Assembly: GCF_964340395.1 (NCBI RefSeq)
Contig: NC_135551.1
Span: 4,493,463 to 4,557,462 of the forward strand
Direction: 5' to 3'
From: Glandiceps talaboti
Lineage: Eukaryota > Hemichordata > Enteropneusta > Spengelidae
DNA: 64,000 nucleotides
Shown: positions 45,001 to 54,000 of the stretch, piece after piece
Layout: each line of letters starts with the position of its first letter
Numbering within the stretch: position 1 is the first letter of the stretch
Notes under the pieces: generated by a model
Database searches by the model: none
What the model was told of the DNA's origin: nothing
What the model saw: the letters and a program-made list of their open reading frames with translations, nothing else
Program-made: the position numbers and the translations under genes

Positions 45001-48000
45001 TCACTACTTGTCATGTGCTTAGTACTGACAAAAGACCCTTTAGATAACTTGTACTTTCTATTGATGAAAGAAAAAACATATAGGCCAACATAACCAAATG
45101 ACCATTTTCAGTAATTTTACAATTCCAAAATCTTCACTTACTTCTTCCACTTCTTGCTTGGCTGTCTGATGTTCATCTGCCATCTGTGTTCGTACGATCT
45201 TGCTTGGCCTTGGAGTTCCATCCTGAAAGGAATGAATCAAACACAGTATAAACTTATTGATTGAATGAAATAACATTCATTTAGATTCTAATAATTACTC
45301 TCAATGTTGCCACTACTCACATTAACCTTTTTCAAAAGATATTACTACCGATAATAAAATTATGCTAATCTCCAAAATAGTATTTCATTCAGCTACAATC
45401 TACTTGTGACATAAGGTTGTCACTACTTGTCATGTGCTTAGTACTGACAAAAGACCCTTTAGATAACTTGTACTTTCTATTGATGAAAGAAAAAACATAT
45501 AGGCCAACATAACCAAATGACCATTTTCAGTAATTTTACAATTCCAAAATCTTCACTTACTTCTTCCACTTCTTGCTTGGCTGTCTGATGTTCATCTGCC
45601 ATCTGTGTTCGTGCGATCTTGCTTGGCCTTGGAGTTCCATCCTGAACGGAATGAATCAAACACAGTATAAACTTATTGCTGGAATGAAATAACATTCATT
45701 TAGATACCAATAATTACTCTTAAAGTTGCCACTACTCACATTAACCTTTTTCAAAAGATATTACTACCGATAATAAAATTATGCTAATCTCCAAAATATT
45801 ATTTCATTCAGCTACAATCTACTTGTGACATAAGGTTGTCAATACTTGTCATGTGCTTAGTACTGACAAAAGACCCTTTAGATAACTTGTACTTTCTATT
45901 GATGAAAGAAAAAACATATTGGGCAACAAAACCTAATAACCATTTTCAGTAATTTCACAATTCCAAAATCTTCACTTACTTCTTCCACTTCTTGCTTTGC
46001 TGTCTGATGTTCATATGCCATCTGTGTTCGTGCCATCTTGCTTGGCCTTGGGGTTCCATCCTGAAAGGAATGAATCAAACACAGTATAAACTTATTGCTG
46101 GAATGAAATAACATTCATTTAGATACCAATGATTACTCTTAAAGTTGCCACTACTCAGATTAACCTTTTTCAAAAGATATTACTACTGATAATAAAATTA
46201 TGCTAATCTCCAAAATATTATTTCATTCAGCTACAATCTACTTGTGACATAAGGTTGTCACTACTTGTCATGTGCTTAGTACTGACAAAAGACCCTTTAG
46301 ATAACTTGTACTTTCTATTGATGAAAGAAAAAACATATTGGCCAACAAAACCGAATGACCATTTTCAGTAATTTTACAATTCCAAAATCTTCACTTACTT
46401 CTTCCACTTCTTGCTTGGCTGTCTGATGTTCATCTGCCATCTTTGTTCGTGCCATCTTGCTTAGCCTTGGGGTTCCATCCTGAAAGGAATGAATCAAACA
46501 CAGTATAAACTTATTGATTGAATTAAATAACATTCATTTAGATTCTAATAATTACTCTTAATGTTGCAACTACTCACATTAACCTTTTTCAAAAGATATT
46601 ACTACCGATAATAAAATTATGCTAATCTCCAAAATATTATTTCATTCAGCTACAATCTACTTGTGACATAAGGTTGTCACTTCTTGTCATGTGCTTAGTA
46701 CTGACAAAAGACCCTTTAGATAACTTGTACTTTCTATTGATGAAAGAAAAAACATATTGGCCAAAATAACCTAATGACCATTTTCAGTAATTTTACAATT
46801 CCAAAATCTTCACTTACTTCTTCCACTTCTTGCTTGGCTGTCTGATGTTCATCTGCCATCTGTGTTCGTGCCATCTTGCTTAGCCTTGGGGTTCCATCCT
46901 GAAAGGAATGAATCAAACACAGTATAAACTTATTGATTGAATTAAATAACATTCATTTAGATTCTAATAATTACTCTTAATGTTGCAACTACTCACATTA
47001 ACCTTTTTCAAAAGATATTACTACCGATAATAAAATTATGCTAATCTCCAAAATATTATTTCATTCAGCTACAATCTACTTGTGACATAAGGTTGTCACT
47101 ACTTGTCATGTGCTTAGTACTGACAAAAGACCCTTTAGATAACTTGTACTTTCTATTGATGAAAGAAAAAAATATTGGGCAACAAAACCTAATGAAAATT
47201 TTCATTAATTTTACAATTTCAAAATCTTCACTTACTTCTTCCACTTCTTGATTGGCTGTCTGATGTTCATCTGCCATCTGTGTTCGTGCCATCTTGCTTG
47301 GCCTTGGGGTTTCATCCTGAAATGAATGAATCAAACACAGTATAAACTTATTGCTGGAATGAAATAACATTCATTTAGATTCTAATAATTACTCTTAATG
47401 TTGCCACTACTCACATTAACCTTTTTCAAAAGATATTACTATCGATAATAAAATTATGCTAATCTCCAAAATATTATTTCATTCAGCTACAATCTACTTG
47501 TGACATAAGGTTGTCACTTCTTGTCATGTGCTTAGTACTGACAAAAGACCCTTTAGATAACTTGTACTTTCTATTGATGAAAGAAAAAACATATTGGCCA
47601 AAATAACCTAATGACCATTTTCAGTAATTTTACAATTCCAAAATCTTCACTTACTTCTTCCACTTCTTGCTTGGCTGTCTGATGTTCATCTGCCATCTGT
47701 GTTCGTGCCATCTTGCTTGGCCTTGGGGTTCCATCCTGAAAGGAATGAATCAAACACAGTATAAACTTATTGATTGAATGAAATAACATTCATTTAGATT
47801 CTAATAATTACTCTTAATGTTGCAACTACTCACATTAACCTTTTTCAAAAGATATTACTACCGATAATAAAATTATGCTAATCTCCAAAATAGTATTTCA
47901 TTCAGCTACAATCTACTTGTGACATAAGGTTGTCACTACTTGTCATGTGCTTAGTACTGACAAAAGACCCTTTAGATAACTTGTACTTTCTATTGATGAA

Positions 48001-51000
48001 AGAAAAAACATATAGGCCAACATAACCAAATGACCATTTTCAGTAATTTTACAATTCCAAAATCTTCACTTACTTCTTCCACTTCTTGCTTGGCTGTCTG
48101 ATGTTCATCTGCCATCTGTGTTCGTGCGATCTTGCTTGGCCTTGGAGTTCCATCCTGAACGGAATGAATCAAACACAGTATAAACTTATTGCTGGAATGA
48201 AATAACATTCATTTAGATACCAATAATTACTCTTAAAGTTGCCACTACTCACATTAACCTTTTTCAAAAGATATTACTACCGATAATAAAATTATGCTAA
48301 TCTCCAAAATAGTATTTCATTTAGCTACAATCTACTTGTGACATAAGGTTGTCACTACTTGTCATGTGCTTAGTACTGACAAAAGACCCTTTAGATAACT
48401 TGTACTTTCTATTGATGAAAGAAAAAACATATAGGCCAACATAACCAAATGACCATTTTCAGTAATTTTACAATTCCAAAATCTTCACTTACTTCTTCCA
48501 CTTCTTGCTTGGCTGTCTGATGTTCATCTGCCATCTGTGTTCGTGCGATCTTGCTTGGCCTTGGAGTTCCATCCTGAACGGAATGAATCAAACACAGTAT
48601 AAACTTATTGCTGGAATGAAATAACATTCATTTAGATACCAATAATTACTCTTAAAGTTGCCACTACTCACATTAACCTTTTTCAAAAGATATTACTACC
48701 GATAATAAAATTATGCTAATCTCCAAAATATTATTTCATTCAGCTACAATCTACTTGTGACATAAGGTTGTCAATACTTGTCATGTGCTTAGTACTGACA
48801 AAAGACCCTTTAGATAACTTGTACTTTCTATTGATGAAAGAAAAAACATATTGGGCAACAAAACCTAATAACCATTTTCAGTAATTTCACAATTCCAAAA
48901 TCTTCACTTACTTCTTCCACTTCTTGCTTTGCTGTCTGATGTTCATATGCCATCTGTGTTCGTGCCATCTTGCTTGGCCTTGGGGTTCCATCCTGAAAGG
49001 AATGAATCAAACACAGTATAAACTTATTGCTGGAATGAAATAACATTCATTTAGATACCAATGATTACTCTTAAAGTTGCCACTACTCAGATTAACCTTT
49101 TTCAAAAGATATTACTACTGATAATAAAATTATGCTAATCTCCAAAATATTATTTCATTCAGCTACAATCTACTTGTGACATAAGGTTGTCACTACTTGT
49201 CATGTGCTTAGTACTGACAAAAGACCCTTTAGATAACTTGTACTTTCTATTGATGAAAGAAAAAACATATTGGCCAACAAAACCGAATTACCATTTTCAG
49301 TAATTTTACAATTCCAAAATCTTCACTTACTTCTTCCACTTCTTGCTTGGCTGTCTGATGTTCATCTGCCATCTTTGTTCGTGCCATCTTGCTTGGCCTT
49401 GGGGTTCCATCCTGAAAGGAATGAATCAAACACAGTATAAACTTATCGATTGAATGAAATAACATTCATTTAGATTCTAATAATTACTCTTAATGTTGCC
49501 ACTACTCACATTAACCTTTTTCAAAAGATATTACTACCGATAATAAAATTATACTAATCTCCAAAATATTATTTCATTCAGCTACAATCTACTTGTGACA
49601 TAAGGTTGTCACTTCTTGTCATGTGCTTAGTACTGACAAAAGACCCTTTAGATAACTTGTACTTTCTATTGATGAAAGAAAAAACATATTGGCCAAAATA
49701 ACCTAATGACCATTTTCAGTAATTTTACAATTCCAAAATCTTCACTTACTTCTTCCACTTCTTGCTTGGCTGTCTGATGTTCATCTGCCATCTGTGTTCG
49801 TGCCATCTTGCTTGGCCTTGGGGTTCCATCCTGAAAGGAATGAATCAAACACAGTATAAACTTATTGATTGAATTAAATAACATTCATTTAGATTCTAAT
49901 AATTACTCTTAATGTTGCAACTACTCACATTAACCTTTTTCAAAAGATATTACTACCGATAATAAAATTATGCTAATCTCCAAAATATTATTTCATTCAG
50001 CTACAATCTACTTGTGACATAAGGTTGTCACTACTTGTCATGTGCTTAGTACTGACAAAAGACCCTTTAGATAACTTGTACTTTCTATTGATGTAAGAAA
50101 AAAATATTGGGCAACAAAACCTAATGAAAATTTTCATTAATTTTACAATTTCAAAATCTTCACTTACTTCTTCCACTTCTTGATTGGCTGTCTGATGTTC
50201 ATCTGCCATCTGTGTTCGTGCCATCTTGCTTGGCCTTGGGGTTCCATCCTGAAATGAATGAATCAAACACAGTATAAACTTATTGCTGGAATGAAATAAC
50301 ATTCATTTAGATTCTAATAATTACTCTTAATGTTGCCACTACTCACATTAACCTTTTTCAAAAGATATTACTATCGATAATAAAATTATGCTAATCTCCA
50401 AAATATTATTTCATTCAGCTACAATCTACTTGTGACATAAGGTTGTCACTTCTTGTCATGTGCTTAGTACTGACAAAAGACCCTTTAGATAACTTGTACT
50501 TTCTATTGATGAAAGAAAAAACATATTGGCCAAAATAACCTAATGACCATTTTCAGTAATTTTACAATTCCAAAATCTTCACTTACTTCTTCCACTTCTT
50601 GCTTGGCTGTCTGATGTTCATCTGCCATCTGTGTTCGTGCCATCTTGCTTGGCCTTGGGGTTCCATCCTGAAAGGAATGAATCAAACACAGTATAAACTT
50701 ATTGATTGAATGAAATAACATTCATTTAGATTCTAATAATTACTCTTAATGTTGCAACTACTCACATTAACCTTTTTCAAAAGATATTACTACCGATAAT
50801 AAAATTATGCTAATCTCCAAAGTATTATTTCATTCAGCTACAATCTACTTGTGACATAAGGTTGTCACTACTTGTCATGTGCTTAGTACTGACAAAAGAC
50901 CCTTTAGATAACTTGTACTTTCTATTAATGAAAGAAAAAACATATTGGCCAACATAACCTAATGACCATTTTCAGTAATTTTACAATTCCAAAATCTTCA

Positions 51001-54000
51001 CTTACTTCTTCCACTTCTTGCTTGGCTGTCTGATGTTCATCTGCCATCTGTGTTCGTGCCATCTTGCTTGGCCTTGGGGTTCCATCCTGAAAGAAATGAA
51101 TCAAATACAGTATAAACTTATTGATGGAATGAAATAACATTCATTTAGATTCTAATAATTACTCTTAAAGTTGACACTACTCACATTAACCTTTTTCAAA
51201 AGATATTACTACCGATAATAAAATTATGCTAATCTCCAAAATATTATTTCATTCAGCTACAATCTACTTGTGACATAAGGTTGTCACCACTTGTCATGTG
51301 CTTAGTACTGACAAAAATTCCTTTAGATAACTTGTACTTTCTATTGATGAAAGAAAAAACATATTGGCCAACAAAACCGAATGACCATTTTCAGTAATTT
51401 TACAATTCCAAAATCTTCACTTACTTCTTCCACTTCTTGCTTGGCTGTCTGATGTTCATCTGCCATCTGTGTTCGTGCCATCTTGCTTGGCCTTGGGGTT
51501 CCATCCTGAAAGGAATGAATCAAACACACTATAAACTTATTGATTGAATTAAATAACATTCATTTAGATTCTAATAATTACTCTTAATGTTGCCACTACT
51601 CACATTAACCTTTTTCAAAAGATATTACTACTGATAATAAAATTATGCTAATCTCCAAAATATTATTTCATTCAGCTACAATCTACTTGTGACATAAGGT
51701 TGTCACTACTTGTCATGTGCTTAGTACTGACAAAAGACCCTTTAGATAACTTGTACTTTCTATTGATGAAAGAAAAAACATATTGGTAAACAAAACCGAA
51801 TGACCATTTTCAGTAATTTTACAATTCCAAAATCTTCACTTACTTTTTCCACTTCTTGCTTGGCTGTCTGATGTTCATCTGCCATCTGTGTTCGTGCCAT
51901 CTTGCTTGGCCTTGGGGTTCCATCCTGAAAGGAATGAATCAAACACAGTATAAACTTATTGATTGAATGAAATAACATTCATTTAGATTCTAATAATTAC
52001 TCTTATTGTTGCCACTACTCACATTAACCTTTTTCAAAAGATATTACTACCGATAATAAAATTATGCTAATCTCCAAAATATTATTTCATTCAGCTACAA
52101 TCTACTTGTGACATAAGGTTGTCACTTCTTATAATGTGCTTAGTACTGAAAAAAGACCCTTTAGATAACTTGTACTTTCTATTGATGAAAGAAAAAACAT
52201 ATTGGCCAACATAACCTAATGACCATTTTCAGTAATTTTACAATTCCAAAATCTTCACTTACTTCTTCCACTTCTTGCTTGGCTGTCTGATGTTCATCTG
52301 CCATCTGTGTTTGTGCCATCTTGCTTGGCCTTGGGGTTCCATCCTGAAAGGAATGAATCAAACACAGTATAAACTTATTGATTGAATGAAATAACATTCA
52401 TTTAGATTCTAATAATTACTCTTAATGTTGCCACTACTCAGATTAACCTTTTTCAAAAGATATTACTATCGATAATAAAATTATGCTAATCTCCAAAATA
52501 TTATTTCATTCAGCTACAATCTACTTGTGACATAAGGTTGTCACTACTTGTCATGTGCTTAGTACTGACAAAAGACACTTTAGATAACTTGTACTTTCTA
52601 TTGATGAAAGAAAAAAATATTGGGCAACAAAACCTAATGAAAATTTTCATTAATTTTACAATTCCAAAATCTTCACTTACTTCTTCCACTTCTTGATTGG
52701 CTGTCTGATGTTCATCTGCCATCTGTGTTCGTGCCATCTTGCTTGGCATTGGGGCTCCATCCTCAAAGGAATGAATCAAACACAGTATAAACTTATTGAT
52801 TGAATGAAATAACATTCATTTAGATTCTAATAATTACTCTTAATGTTGCCACTACTCACATTAACCTTTTTCAAAAGATATTACTACCGATAATAAAATT
52901 ATGCTAATCTCCAAAATATTATTTCATTCAGCTACAATCTACTTGTGACATAAGGTTGTCACTACTTGTCATGTGCTTAGTACTGACAAAAGACCCTTTA
53001 GATAACTTGTACTTTCTATTGATGAAAGAAAAAAATATTGGGCAACAAAACCTAATGAAAATTTTCATTAATTTTACAATTTCAAAATCTTCACTTACTT
53101 CTTCCACTTCTTGATTGGCTGTCTGATGTTCATCTGCCATCTGTGTTCGTGCCATCTTGCTTGGCCTTGGGGTTCCATCCTGAAATGAATGAATCAAACA
53201 CAGTATAAACTTATTGCTGGAATGAAATAACATTCATTTAGATTCTAATAATTACTCTTAATGTTGCCACTACTCACATTAACCTTTTTCAAAAGATATT
53301 ACTATCGATAATAAAATTATGCTAATCTCCAAAATATTATTTCATTCAGCTACAATCTACTTGTGACATAAGGTTGTCACTACTTGTCATGTGCTTAGTA
53401 CTGACAAAAGACCCTTTAGATAACTTGTACTTTCTATTGATGAAAGAAAAAACATATTGGCCACCAAACCTAATGACCATTTTCAGTAATTTTACAATTC
53501 CAAAATCTTCACTTACTTCTTCCACTTCTTGCTTGGCTGTCTGATGTTCATCTGCCATCTGTGTTCGTGCCATCTTGCTTGGCCTTGGGGTTCCATCCTG
53601 AAAGGAATGAATCAAACACAGTATAAACTTATCGATTGAATGAAATAACATTCATTTAGATTCTAATAATTACTCTTAATGTTGCCACTACTCACATTAA
53701 CCTTTTTCAAAAGATATTACTACTGATAATAAAATTATGCTAATCTCCAAAATATTATTTCATTCAGCTACAATCTACTTGTGACATAAGGTTGTCACTA
53801 CTTGTCATGTGCTTAGTACTGACAAAAGACCCTTTAGATAACTTGTACTTTCTATTAATGAAAGAAAAAACATATTGGCCAACATAACCTAATGACCATT
53901 TTCAGTAATTTTACAATTCCAAAATCTTCACTTACTTCTTCCACTTCTTGCTTGGCTGTCTGATGTTCATCTGCCATCTGTGTTCGTGCCATCTTGCTTG

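Noticed and set aside
46399-46479. Resemblance of MARTK plus QTAKQ to the histone H3 N-terminus
   Set aside because: Only a few residues match, in one allele. The common form is MARTQ and the rest of the repeat is unrelated.
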